From JAPLHP01 sp963720375 (GTDB taxonomy: Bacteria > Chloroflexota > Dehalococcoidia > UBA2247 > RBG-13-53-26), in the NCBI GenBank assembly GCA_963720375.1, contig CAVRFM010000008.1, positions 71,161 to 135,160 on the forward strand: DNA of 64,000 bases. The letters are read 5' to 3'. How positions within the stretch are numbered: position 1 is the stretch's first letter; every line of letters begins with the position of its first letter. Positions 17,263 to 25,383 of the stretch are shown piece by piece. The notes beneath the pieces are model-generated. The model saw nothing but the letters and a program-made list of their open reading frames with translations, had not been told where the DNA came from and made no database searches. A program made the position numbers and the translations under genes.

Positions 17263-18186
17263 ATGAATCTGGCTGTCCAGCTGGCTCCGGCCCACCCTAG
17301 AGGACTCCTCCTGCAAAACCCCGTGATGACGGCCTCCGGCACCTTCGGCTATGGCACAGAGTACGCCAGTTTCGTTGACACCCGGAGATTGGGGGCTATC
17401 GTCTGCAAGGGAACTACCCTCAAGCCGCGTGAGGGAAACCCCCAGCCGCGCATGAAGGAGACCCCGGCCGGCCTGCTCAATGCAATAGGGCTGCAAAACA
17501 TCGGTGTAGCGGCTTTAATCAAGGAGAAGGCCCCACTCTGGGCCTCGTGGCAGGTGCCTGTCATTGTCAATATTGCCGGTGAATCCGCGGATGATTATGC
17601 CAAACTGGCCTCCAGATTAGATGGCGTAGCCGGAGTCAGCGGTCTCGAGGTGAATATCGGCTGCCCCAACGTGAAAGCAGGGGGCATGGAATTCGGCAAA
17701 GACCCGAAAGCGGCTGCCGCCGTGACCAGGGCAGTGAAAGCAGCCACCTCTCTGCCCGTTATAGTGAAGCTGACCCCCAACGTGACGGATATCGTCGAGA
17801 TTGCCCTGGCGGTGAGCGAGGCCGGTGCCGATGCTGTCTGCCTGATCAACACGTTAAGGGGAATGGCCATCGATACTGACACCCGGAAACCGTCCCTGGG
17901 CAATATCTGCGGCGGACTATCCGGGCCAGCTATAAAACCCATCGCCCTGTATATGGTCTATGAGGTCGCCGGACAGGTGAAGATACCGATTGTGGGCTGC
18001 GGGGGCATCAGCTCCGCTGAAGATGCTCTGGAGTTCATCATGGCCGGCGCCAGCGCTGTTGAGGTGGGCACCGCCCAGTTCGTTAACCCTCGTGCTCTGC
18101 TCGACGTCCTTGAAGGCATAGAGCGATTCATGCAGAAAGAAGGGGTAAACGAACTCTCCGAGATTATTGGCGCGGCCCGGCACTAG
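17263..18186 (+). CDS. pyrD: Dihydroorotate dehydrogenase, class 1B
   Basis: FMN enzyme of pyrimidine synthesis, 307 residues. Family segments are NPVMTASGTFGYG, ICKGTTLKPREGNPQPR, VNIGCPNVKAGG near residue 129 (catalytic loop), NTLRGMAIDTDTRKP and GCGGISSAEDALEF. The 1B class normally pairs with the iron-sulfur flavoprotein PyrK, which is not in this window. The ATG at 17263 follows an AGAGAGG; upstream in-frame residues fall in the repeat region and are not part of the protein. Confidence 0.95.
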   Translation: MNLAVQLAPAHPRGLLLQNPVMTASGTFGYGTEYASFVDTRRLGAIVCKGTTLKPREGNPQPRMKETPAGLLNAIGLQNIGVAALIKEKAPLWASWQVPVIVNIAGESADDYAKLASRLDGVAGVSGLEVNIGCPNVKAGGMEFGKDPKAAAAVTRAVKAATSLPVIVKLTPNVTDIVEIALAVSEAGADAVCLINTLRGMAIDTDTRKPSLGNICGGLSGPAIKPIALYMVYEVAGQVKIPIVGCGGISSAEDALEFIMAGASAVEVGTAQFVNPRALLDVLEGIERFMQKEGVNELSEIIGAARH

Positions 18187-18220
18187 CCCCCGCCTGCTCT
18201 GGGTATGACAAGAGCAAATT

Positions 18221-18228
18221 GCTATAAT
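18221..18228 (+). promoter_or_regulatory. Extended -10 promoter before prfA
   Basis: The sequence TTGCTATAAT contains an extended -10 (TGnTATAAT) with the hexamer at 18223-18228. Transcription would start near 18235, in the gap between pyrD and prfA. No good -35 is seen, which is common for extended -10 promoters. Confidence 0.5.
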
Positions 18229-18243
18229 TGGATATGGTGAACT

Positions 18244-19313
18244 ATGGATAACGTAGTCAGCCAAACTGGAGAGTATAGAGAAGCGCTATGAGGAGCTGAA
18301 CCAGCTCATGGCCTCCGGCACCGGGCAATGGCAGAGCAACCTGGCTCAGGAGCAGGCTGGCATCGGGCCTGTGGTCTCCAAATTCAGGCACTACAAGAAG
18401 ACCCTGAAGCAACTGGAGGACACGGAACAGCTTCTCCGGGACAGCCAGGACGCTGAGATGCTGGCCATGGTGAAGCAGGAGTTGGAAGAACTGAAAAAGC
18501 GCCGCGACGATCTGATGCAGGATCTCAAGGTATTGCTCCTGCCCCGGGACCACAGCAGTGAGAAGAGCGCCATTGTGGAGATCCGCGCCGGCACTGGCGG
18601 TGAGGAGGCAGCCCTGTTTGCCGCAGATCTGTACCGGATGTACTCACGCTACGCCCAGGCAAAGGGCTGGAAGACAGAGATTATTGACACCAGCCACGCC
18701 GACCGGGGAGGGTTTAAGGAGATCATCTTCGAAATCTCCGGGAAGAACGTCTTTGGTAGATTGAAGCATGAACGAGGGGTACACCGGGTGCAGCGGGTGC
18801 CTGCTACCGAAGCCGGAGGACGGATTCACACCTCTACGGCCACCGTTGCTGTTCTGCCCGAAGTGGAGGAGGTAGAGGTCAATATCAAACCGGACGACCT
18901 GAAAACGGAATTCTTCGCACAGCGGTGGCCCCGGCGGACAAAATGTCAACAAGGTGGCTACCGCCGTGAGAATCATCCACATCCCCACCGGGACAATGGT
19001 GGTCTGCAAGGAGGAGAGGTCTCAGCTTCAAAACCGCACGAAGGCCATGGCGTTGCTCCGCTCCCGCCTGTTCGACGAAGAGCAGCGCAAGCAGCAAGAT
19101 GAAATCACCAAGGAGCGCCACGCCCAGGTCGGCACTGCCGAGAGATCAGAGAAGATCCGGACCTACAATTTCCCCCAGAACAGGATTACTGACCACCGTA
19201 TTGGCCTGACCCTCCATAGTCTGCCGGCCATCCTTGAAGGGGACCTGGATGAGTTGATCGATGCCCTGGCCGCCGATGAGAAGGCAAAGCAGCTCGAGGA
19301 AGCTTTTGCGTGA
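18244..19313 (+). pseudogene. prfA: Peptide chain release factor 1, reading frame interrupted
   Basis: RF1 recognises UAA and UAG and releases the peptide through its GGQ loop. Most of the protein reads well from about 18260 (AKLESIEKRYEEL) through RAGTGGEEAALFA, HRVQRVPATEAGGRIHTS and DDLKTEFF. Then the frame must move by one base at about 18920 to continue as SGGPGGQNVNKVATAVRI, and on to RTYNFPQNRITDHR and the stop at 19313. Dropping one base (for example C18920) gives exactly the normal spacing from DL to GGQ. The start is also unclear: the ATG at 18244 would need another one-base step near 18259 to reach the conserved helix; otherwise the first in-frame Met is 18308, which truncates domain 1. 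RF1 is essential, so a sequence error is more likely than a dead gene. The stop overlaps the prmC start as GTGA. Confidence 0.85.
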
Positions 19314-20164
19314 CCCTCAGAGAAGCACTGCAGCAAGCCGAAGCCGCTATCGCCTCCCACGGTATTCCTGACGCCCGTATCGAAGCCGAGCTGCTCCTGA
19401 TGCATGCCCTGGGCATCGGGAAGGCCGAATTATACACCAGGCTGGAGGAGCCACTGCCTCCTTCAAAGGCCGAGATGTTCCGGGGTCTGGTAGAGCAGCG
19501 CCTCCGGCATGAGCCTGCGGCTTATATCCTGAAGCAATGCCAGTTCTACGGGATCGATCTGTACATCGATCCCCGCGCCCTCATCCCCAGGCCCGAGACC
19601 GAGCTGCTGGTGGAGACTGCGCTGGACTTCATCAACCAGCGATTTTCAAAGGAAGAGGCTTGCACTGCGGCTGACGTAGGAACAGGGAGCGGCGCTATAG
19701 CCATCGCCCTTGCCTTGCATCTGCCCCGGGCCAGGGTCTATGCCACAGACATCTCGCCGGATGCCCTGGAGGTGGCCCGCATCAACTGCCGCCAGCATGG
19801 AGTGGGAAAACAGGTACAGCTCCTGGTCGGGGATATGCTTCAGCCTCTCCCCGAACCGGTGGACGTCATCGTGGCCAATCTGCCTTATGTCAAGGATTCG
19901 GATTTGCCCCGGTTGATGCCCGAGATCAGGGATTTTGAGCCAATCGCTGCTCTGGCCGGCGGCGCCGACGGATTAGACCAGATACGCCGGTTACTCTCCC
20001 AGGCCGGGCAGAAGCTCCTTCCCCGGGGGGCCATTATGCTGGAGATAGGGCTGGGACAGGGGCCGGCAGCCCTGGCCCTGGCCAGGAAACACTTCCCCGA
20101 TAGCAGGATAGACCTGATCCCTGACCTTGCGGGTATTGACCGGGTCTTAAAGGTACTGACTTAG
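19310..20164 (+). CDS. prmC: Release-factor glutamine methyltransferase PrmC
   Basis: Methylates the glutamine of the GGQ motif in RF1 and RF2 using S-adenosylmethionine. It has 284 residues with an N-terminal helical domain, then RALIPRPETELLVE near residue 92, the SAM motif ADVGTGSGAIAIALA near 124, and the substrate-binding NLPYV near 188 (a variant of NPPY with Leu in place of the first Pro). The GTG start overlaps the prfA stop by four bases, the usual prfA-prmC arrangement and a sign of translational coupling. Confidence 0.95.
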   Translation: MTLREALQQAEAAIASHGIPDARIEAELLLMHALGIGKAELYTRLEEPLPPSKAEMFRGLVEQRLRHEPAAYILKQCQFYGIDLYIDPRALIPRPETELLVETALDFINQRFSKEEACTAADVGTGSGAIAIALALHLPRARVYATDISPDALEVARINCRQHGVGKQVQLLVGDMLQPLPEPVDVIVANLPYVKDSDLPRLMPEIRDFEPIAALAGGADGLDQIRRLLSQAGQKLLPRGAIMLEIGLGQGPAALALARKHFPDSRIDLIPDLAGIDRVLKVLT

Positions 20165-20233
20165 ATACCGGATGATGTATTGCACCTTTCCCAGGATACT
20201 GATCCTCACATAACGCTGAACATCTCTACCGGA

Positions 20234-21241
20234 TCAGCCATAGAATCTTTGCAGCACTCTTAGAGCATTCAAGGTGATCCACTTGCTGGGTTTGCCTTTT
20301 TCCTCGATATCTACCTGGAATCGCAAATTGAAGGTATTCTCCAGTTTCCATCTGCCTTGAGCATCCTGCTTCGAAATCACCACGTCGATGGCTTCCTGCA
20401 TCCTGTCGTCCCTGAAACCAAGCCTTGTCAGTATCTCCAGTATCTCCAGGATATCCGTCTGGTACATCAGCGGAAAACCGAACCGCAGCCAACCAGGCTT
20501 CGATACGCGGCTCAGGTTATGGCTCCGCTTGTGAATGTGGTGTTTAAGCAAGTATTCGACTCCTTGCTCGATTGTATTCTTGACGTCCTTGGATCTCCCG
20601 GCAGGGGGAATCTCTGCCAGAGCCTTCAGAGCTTTGACGGCACCCATATGGCAGGTGTGTTTCCCCCAGCACATCTCAAATCTATCATAGGGCCAACCTT
20701 GCGGCGCTTCTTCAATTACATCATCGAACCTCTGATAGTCTGTAATCCATTTAATTGCATGTCTCACCGGAGGGTCTTTGAGATACCCGAATCGTGTCAG
20801 GCTCCAGACCATGTTGCCCGTCAGGCACGGTATCACCTCGCTGTGTCTGCCTCCTCCAAGCCGGCCACTGACATGCATGGAGAAACCACCACTTTCACGA
20901 TCTTGAGAGTTCTCCAGTATGAACTCACAGGCTTTCCTGATGCGTTCATCATTCCCATCCGCTCCCAGCTCCGCAAGAATCATAACCTGCCAGACCGTGC
21001 CTTTATATTTGGCAGTATAGAAACTGCCAGGTTTTTCCCAGTAGCCACCCTTTTCCTGTTTCGCCAGGATCTGCGGCACTATTCCCTTCACCATAATGTC
21101 TTGTTTCGCTTTGGCTGTTTCCGGGTCATTACCGGGCCTTTTCAGTATGTCCGTCAGGGTGAAGTATCGTACTGACGGATTGTCCTCCTGCAACAGCCAA
21201 TCTATCGGGTCCGATTTCAATACTGACTTCCAATCACTCAT
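20234..21241 (-). CDS. Alpha/alpha-toroid repeat protein (prenyltransferase/squalene-oxidase-like fold)
   Basis: A 335-residue soluble protein built of repeated helical segments with short motifs such as GGYWEKPGSFYTAKYKGTVW, GGFSMH, GWPYDRFEMCWGKHTCHMG and AQGRWKLENTF. These look like the QW-type and toroid repeats of terpene-cyclase and prenyltransferase folds. The DxDD motif of squalene-hopene cyclases is not seen, so cyclase activity is doubtful. Proteins like this are often mislabelled nitrogen-fixation protein NifH. Function is unknown. The MBL-fold gene upstream on the same strand ends 12 bases before its start, so they probably share an operon. Confidence 0.7.
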   Translation of the reverse strand: MSDWKSVLKSDPIDWLLQEDNPSVRYFTLTDILKRPGNDPETAKAKQDIMVKGIVPQILAKQEKGGYWEKPGSFYTAKYKGTVWQVMILAELGADGNDERIRKACEFILENSQDRESGGFSMHVSGRLGGGRHSEVIPCLTGNMVWSLTRFGYLKDPPVRHAIKWITDYQRFDDVIEEAPQGWPYDRFEMCWGKHTCHMGAVKALKALAEIPPAGRSKDVKNTIEQGVEYLLKHHIHKRSHNLSRVSKPGWLRFGFPLMYQTDILEILEILTRLGFRDDRMQEAIDVVISKQDAQGRWKLENTFNLRFQVDIEEKGKPSKWITLNALRVLQRFYG

Positions 21242-21253
21242 GCTCCTTCACCT

Positions 21254-22027
21254 CTATCCCAATTCCGCCAGATCAAACCTCATGCCGTCTCTGGCAGCAA
21301 TCACGCGGACGCCGGTCTCCTCAGAGAGCCGCTGGGCCACTTCCCAGGTCTTGGCCCGCCACATGGTCATTCCAAAATGATTCAGGATGGCCACTTTTGG
21401 CTTGAGGTTCTTAATGATCTCGCGGGCATCCGGGACTGACAGGTGGTCAAAGGGACCGCCGGGCTCCAGCCTGACCACATTGAGGATAAGAAGGTCAGCC
21501 TTGTAATGCTGGCAGAGTTCATCGAAGTAGCGCGTATCCACAAGGCAGGAGATGGTGTGATTGCCGGCATTGAATACTATGCCGTAGGTCTCCACCGGGT
21601 GGCGGTGTCTCAACGGGGTGCGGAAAGAGACACCATCGATGCTGTAGCTTCCCCCCTCCTGGAGTATCTCGATGCGCTCCAGGAAGGGCCGCACATACTG
21701 CAGGACCACCGGGTCGTTGTCGAGGGCATCCCTGGGGGCAAAGAGCACTCCTCCCCGCCGAAAGCCGCCTTCGGTCATGGCTTCGATCATAACGTTGACA
21801 TCGCCTGAATGGTCCAGATGCTTGTGAGAGAGGATGATGGCTTTCAGCTTCGTAGCCTTGAGCTTGCGCCTGGCTGTTTGAACAATGGTTCCGGGGCCGG
21901 GGTCGAGCAATATCTCCGTACCGCCGAAATCAAACCAGAGTCCCCCTGAAGCCAGGATCTGGCTGGCCACCATTATCCTGGCACCGGCCGTGCCCAGGAA
22001 GGTAATCCCATAGTCAGACTGCTGCAA
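21254..22027 (-). CDS. MBL-fold metallo-hydrolase (RNase Z-like)
   Basis: A 257-residue metallo-beta-lactamase-fold protein. The zinc motif SHKHLDHSGD lies near residue 67, with a glycine-rich FLGTAGARI start and DPGPGT near 43, as in RNase Z and related phosphodiesterases. A late ILNHFGMTMW supplies the last metal histidine. The RNase Z exosite arm is not obvious, so the substrate is uncertain. The start is TTG at 22027 with GAGGAGG seven bases upstream. It is divergent from rtcA. Confidence 0.85.
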   Translation of the reverse strand: MQQSDYGITFLGTAGARIMVASQILASGGLWFDFGGTEILLDPGPGTIVQTARRKLKATKLKAIILSHKHLDHSGDVNVMIEAMTEGGFRRGGVLFAPRDALDNDPVVLQYVRPFLERIEILQEGGSYSIDGVSFRTPLRHRHPVETYGIVFNAGNHTISCLVDTRYFDELCQHYKADLLILNVVRLEPGGPFDHLSVPDAREIIKNLKPKVAILNHFGMTMWRAKTWEVAQRLSEETGVRVIAARDGMRFDLAELG

Positions 22028-22084
22028 CGTTTATCCTCCTCTTCTGTTATCATTCAGTATATAACAGGGCAGATCGGCAATACC

Positions 22085-23134
22085 ATGATCCGGATAGACG
22101 GCTCAGAGAAATCAGGCTCCGGCACCATTGTGCGGCTGGCGGCAGCCCTGTGTACCATCCTCGGCCAGGAATTGCACCTGTGGAATATCCGGGCCAAGAG
22201 GGACAAGCCGGGACTAAGGCCACAGCATCTCCAGGTGGTTCTGGCCTGCGCCCAGATGTGCCACGGCAAAGTGGAAAAGGCAGAGGTAGGGTCACACGAG
22301 ATAATCTACAGGCCGGGCAAACGGATAAAAGGCGGCGTCTATGAGTGGGATATCGGCACTGCCGGCTCTACCACCATGCTGGCCATGAGCCTGGTGCTGG
22401 TGGGGTGCTTCGCCGACAAACCCTCTACCTTCAGGATCTCCGGCGGCCTCTTTCAGGATTTTGCTCCCTCGGCTTACCACATGCAGCAGGTGCTGTTTCC
22501 GCTTTTGCGGAGGATGGGAGCCGGTGCCGAACTTGAGGTGAAGAAGCCCGGCTATGTGCCCGAGGGCAAAGGCGTTATTGAGGTGAAGGTCAAGCCGGCG
22601 GAAGGCAGGCTCAGACCGTTGGTCCTGCCTCAGCAGGGGAAGATAACAGGCATTAAAGGCATTGCCCTTTCCTCGCACCTGGCGGAGCAGAGGGTCAGCC
22701 AGAGAATGGCCGAGGAGTGCCGCAACAGGCTCAGGGAGGATGGCTACCACGCCGACATAGAATCGAGACACGACACCCAGGCCGATCAGAAAGGGGCCGT
22801 CCTCAGCGTCTGGGCTGAAACCGACAGCGGCTGCCTCATCGGCTCCGACAGAGCGGGCAGGAGGGGAAGGAGTTCGGAGGAGATCGGCCGCTATGTGGCC
22901 GGAAACCTGCTCCAGGATTTGAAGACAGGGGCCACCGTGGATCGGTATGCGGCAGACCAGTTGATCCCTTATTGTGCTGTCGCCGACGGCCCCAGCGAAT
23001 ACGTTATCCCTGCGGTCACAGAGCACGTGGAGACAAACCTCTGGCTGGTGCACCGGATTCTGGGTTCCACTACCAGCCTGGAGAACAATCGTGTCAGGAT
23101 ACAGGGGGCAGGTCACCAACAATCACTTCGATAA
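22085..23134 (+). CDS. rtcA: RNA 3'-terminal phosphate cyclase
   Basis: Converts a 3'-phosphate RNA end to a 2',3'-cyclic phosphate using ATP through an RtcA-AMP intermediate. It has 349 residues. Family segments are MIRIDGSEKSGSGTIVRLA at the N-terminus, RPQHLQVV, EWDIGTAGSTTMLAMSL near residue 90, and the catalytic histidine region TEHVETNLWLVHRIL near 315. RtcB and archease are about 16 kb away at 38-40 kb, giving the organism both a cyclase and a ligase for RNA repair. It is divergent from the MBL-fold hydrolase gene, which could also act on RNA. Confidence 0.93.
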   Translation: MIRIDGSEKSGSGTIVRLAAALCTILGQELHLWNIRAKRDKPGLRPQHLQVVLACAQMCHGKVEKAEVGSHEIIYRPGKRIKGGVYEWDIGTAGSTTMLAMSLVLVGCFADKPSTFRISGGLFQDFAPSAYHMQQVLFPLLRRMGAGAELEVKKPGYVPEGKGVIEVKVKPAEGRLRPLVLPQQGKITGIKGIALSSHLAEQRVSQRMAEECRNRLREDGYHADIESRHDTQADQKGAVLSVWAETDSGCLIGSDRAGRRGRSSEEIGRYVAGNLLQDLKTGATVDRYAADQLIPYCAVADGPSEYVIPAVTEHVETNLWLVHRILGSTTSLENNRVRIQGAGHQQSLR

Positions 23135-23581
23135 CATTGGCAACCTGCAATGCTTCCTCACCGGACTGAGATCGCACAGGCGGGACAGAAATCCACGCAC
23201 CCGGTGCATGGCATAGTCCAGTCAATAAAGAAGGCCCCGACAGTTGTCGACAATCGGGGCCACGACCCGGGCGAGGTAGCGCCCAAGTACAGGCTATACT
23301 GTAGCACACCAGACTGCCTGGATGCAAGGAACCTTCATTGTGCGATAATAGAGGCAGATGTAGAATGACCCATGCCAGAAGGACTTGCATAAGGCTAACG
23401 CAGTGCTGTAGTTATCTCTATGCAACATAATAGTCGGATTCTGATCCTATTACCGCATCCTGTCCGTCCTTGTCGGCAAGATGATGGTTCGCAGACTTGA
23501 CATCCTCCACGACTGCTCGATAGGATTCATGCAACCATTGCAGCAAGATAAAAGGGAATGTTAGGCGCACGAGGAATTGAT
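23135..23581. other. Intergenic stretch with one hairpin, no gene seen
   Basis: Apart from a GC-rich hairpin at 23233-23261 (8-bp stem GGCCCCGA / TCGGGGCC, loop of 13, no T tract), I see no convincing reading frame or RNA here. The hairpin is about 100 bases past the rtcA stop and may end or stabilise that transcript. Confidence 0.4.
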
Positions 23582-23947
23582 ATGGACATACGGGTGGTCA
23601 ATCTTGAAGAGAAGGCTCGATTGATAAATGAGTTGCACAAGTACAAACTTGTTGCGGAACTCAATGACTATCAGTTTAAAATGGTAAAGGCCAAACGTGA
23701 GTTTGTCTGGCACAGCCACGCAGAAACAGATGAGGTGTTTTTCGTCGTTGAAGGCAAGATGCAACTGGCTTTCCGTGACAAAATATTTGATTTAAGAAAA
23801 GGTGAGCTAATTGTCGTTCCAAAAGGCATCGAGCACAAATCGATCTGTGAAACTGAGTGCACAGTGATGTTAATAGAGCCAAAGGGAACTGTGAATACGG
23901 GCAATGCGGGCGGACCTTTAACCGATACTGGACTCGAATGGATATAG
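23582..23947 (+). CDS. Cupin-domain protein
   Basis: A 121-residue single cupin. Motif 1 has the metal histidines and glutamate as WHSHAETDEVFFVVEGKM (residues about 42-59) and motif 2 contains PKGIEHKS near 82. The ATG at 23582 has a GAGG about eight bases before it. Small cupins of this sort bind a metal and act as isomerases, dioxygenases or sensors; nothing here points to a specific substrate. It opens the accessory stretch and looks monocistronic. Confidence 0.88.
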   Translation: MDIRVVNLEEKARLINELHKYKLVAELNDYQFKMVKAKREFVWHSHAETDEVFFVVEGKMQLAFRDKIFDLRKGELIVVPKGIEHKSICETECTVMLIEPKGTVNTGNAGGPLTDTGLEWI

Positions 23948-24259
23948 AGGAGTAGGGTGGTCTGCGCCCACCAATAGCCAACTCCTACTCCTGGCCGATA
24001 TCGTCAGGTAACTCCACACTACCATCGCCTCCCCAACTCTCCCTATGGCTGGGAATCCTATCAATGGCATACGTTGTATTACATACTCCAAGGCGATTTC
24101 GTTCAATTTTGCAAGTGCTATGTGGAATCCTCTTCCGTGCCTCGCGTCCATCTTCTCACCTCTCGAAAACTTACTGATATAAGTATATCTTACATAAGAA
24201 CACTCGTCAACCCCTATAAGGTATGGTATTATAGGAATAGCTTATGGGAGATGATGTTA

Positions 24260-24424
24260 ATGGCGAAGTTGGAACCTATTAAGGTAATGGGGTTCAAGTG
24301 CCAACGATGTGGTCATAAGTGGATTCCACACGACCCCGACAAACCCCCGCGTACCTGCCCAAAGTGTAAGAGTCCGTTTTGGGATAGGAAACGCCGGAAT
24401 AAAGTAAGAGCGGCTAACAAATGA
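24260..24424 (+). CDS. Small zinc-ribbon protein
   Basis: A 54-residue protein with FKCQRCGHKW and PPRTCPKCKSPFWDRKRR: two CxxC knuckles separated by about 15 residues and a very basic C-terminus. The ATG at 24260 has a GGAG about nine bases upstream; ATGs at 24251 and 24254 are alternatives. Similar short ribbons occur widely in archaea and bacteria, often near small DNA-binding or PIN-type genes, but the function is unknown. Its stop overlaps a short following frame as ATGA. Confidence 0.75.
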   Translation: MAKLEPIKVMGFKCQRCGHKWIPHDPDKPPRTCPKCKSPFWDRKRRNKVRAANK

Positions 24425-24574
24425 CATTTAAGGACAACCGTTTAGCCCTTGAAGTCCCACCTTGTTACGCAAAAGATTCGAAGGATATAGAATAATTACG
24501 CAAAGCGGCATGAATACGAATGGCTTACAGGGCGCAATGGAGACCGAAAGCAAAAACTCGCCCGTATTGAGTGA
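24421..24574 (+). pseudogene. Possible small gene broken by one base
   Basis: An ATG overlapping the zinc-ribbon stop (ATGA) opens 24 codons and ends at 24495. One base later in phase, a frame from 24491 continues NNYAKRHEYEWLTGRNGDR and stops at 24574, 12 bases before the cyclase-fold gene. Joined, they would give about 50 residues with a charged, protein-like end. The overlap and spacing suggest a real operon member, but there is no family match, so this is tentative. Confidence 0.3.
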
Positions 24575-24586
24575 CTGGGGTTGAAA

Positions 24587-25360
24587 ATGGACAAAGCCGA
24601 AAAGTCGATAATTTATAAGTGGGTGGAGGAGGCCCCAAAACTTCCGATTCCCCCCGAGGTCAAAAAACCGGAACAGACCTACGACGAAAAGCTAGTGGCT
24701 TACATTGACGTGTTGGGTATGACAGAGAAGACCTTAGAAGGAAGTGCCGAGCAGATGTTGACGCTCATGGGTAATCTGAGGATCTGCGTGGGCACGGCAT
24801 GTGACCCGCTAGTGAAACAGGTCAAGTTCCTCCAGTTGGGTGACGGCTTTACGATTGTGGCTGACCTGAACCGCATTAATGAACTATGTGAGGCACTTTC
24901 AAGAATCCAATGGCGTGTCTTGGTGAATTCTCAGATGATGGTCCGGGGAGCATTGACGGCTGGTCCCATTGGATTTGATCAGCAACACGACGAGGACATC
25001 AAATATATCGTCGGGCCGGCATTCATTACTGCGTACAGGCTGGAAACCAGGAACGCTATTTACCCCCGAATCATCCTGGCGAGCGCACTAGAGCCATATA
25101 TGGCACAACGGTCAATCAATATTAGCTTCAAGCATATAGTCGAAGACAATGACAAGTTGAAGTATCTCGATTTCATTGGGCACAGCATAGACACGGAGAA
25201 ATACGACAAGAAAACCCTAGACCGTCTGCTGACGACCAAGGGTACAAAACGCATACTTAAGCGTCAATACAAGAAGTACCTAAAGGGCGATAAGGAAGCA
25301 GCTCAGAAATATGGCTGGTTGATTAGAAGACTCGCTGCCCACGGAATTGACGTTCTTTGA
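24587..25360 (+). CDS. Nucleotide-cyclase-fold protein (class III cyclase-like), function unknown
   Basis: A 257-residue protein that I read as having the class III nucleotidyl-cyclase fold. The landmarks appear in order: AYIDVLGMTEK with D41 (compare FADIxGFT), LQLGDGFTIV with D86 (compare GDxxxAxF), VRGALTAGPIGF from residue 119 (compare RIGIHTGPV), and IVGPAFITAYRLE at 141-153 (compare GxxVNxAARLE). Both candidate metal aspartates are kept. Homology is inferred by motif order only, and catalytic activity is not shown. The ATG at 24587 follows a GGGG six bases upstream. It precedes a GHKL ATPase gene by 23 bases. Cyclase-fold proteins occur in Pycsar-type defence, but no Pycsar effector is adjacent. 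Confidence 0.55.
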   Translation: MDKAEKSIIYKWVEEAPKLPIPPEVKKPEQTYDEKLVAYIDVLGMTEKTLEGSAEQMLTLMGNLRICVGTACDPLVKQVKFLQLGDGFTIVADLNRINELCEALSRIQWRVLVNSQMMVRGALTAGPIGFDQQHDEDIKYIVGPAFITAYRLETRNAIYPRIILASALEPYMAQRSINISFKHIVEDNDKLKYLDFIGHSIDTEKYDKKTLDRLLTTKGTKRILKRQYKKYLKGDKEAAQKYGWLIRRLAAHGIDVL

Positions 25361-25383
25361 GCGAGTAAGAGGGAGGCCAAGAA

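Noticed and set aside
18244..19313. Programmed frameshifting in prfA
   Set aside because: There is no in-frame stop, slippery run or upstream Shine-Dalgarno stimulator as in prfB; several other genes show the same one-base defect, which points to sequence error.
22292..23122. 276-codon frame antisense to rtcA
   Set aside because: rtcA reads as a complete family member on the other strand; the antisense frame has no motif or start signal.
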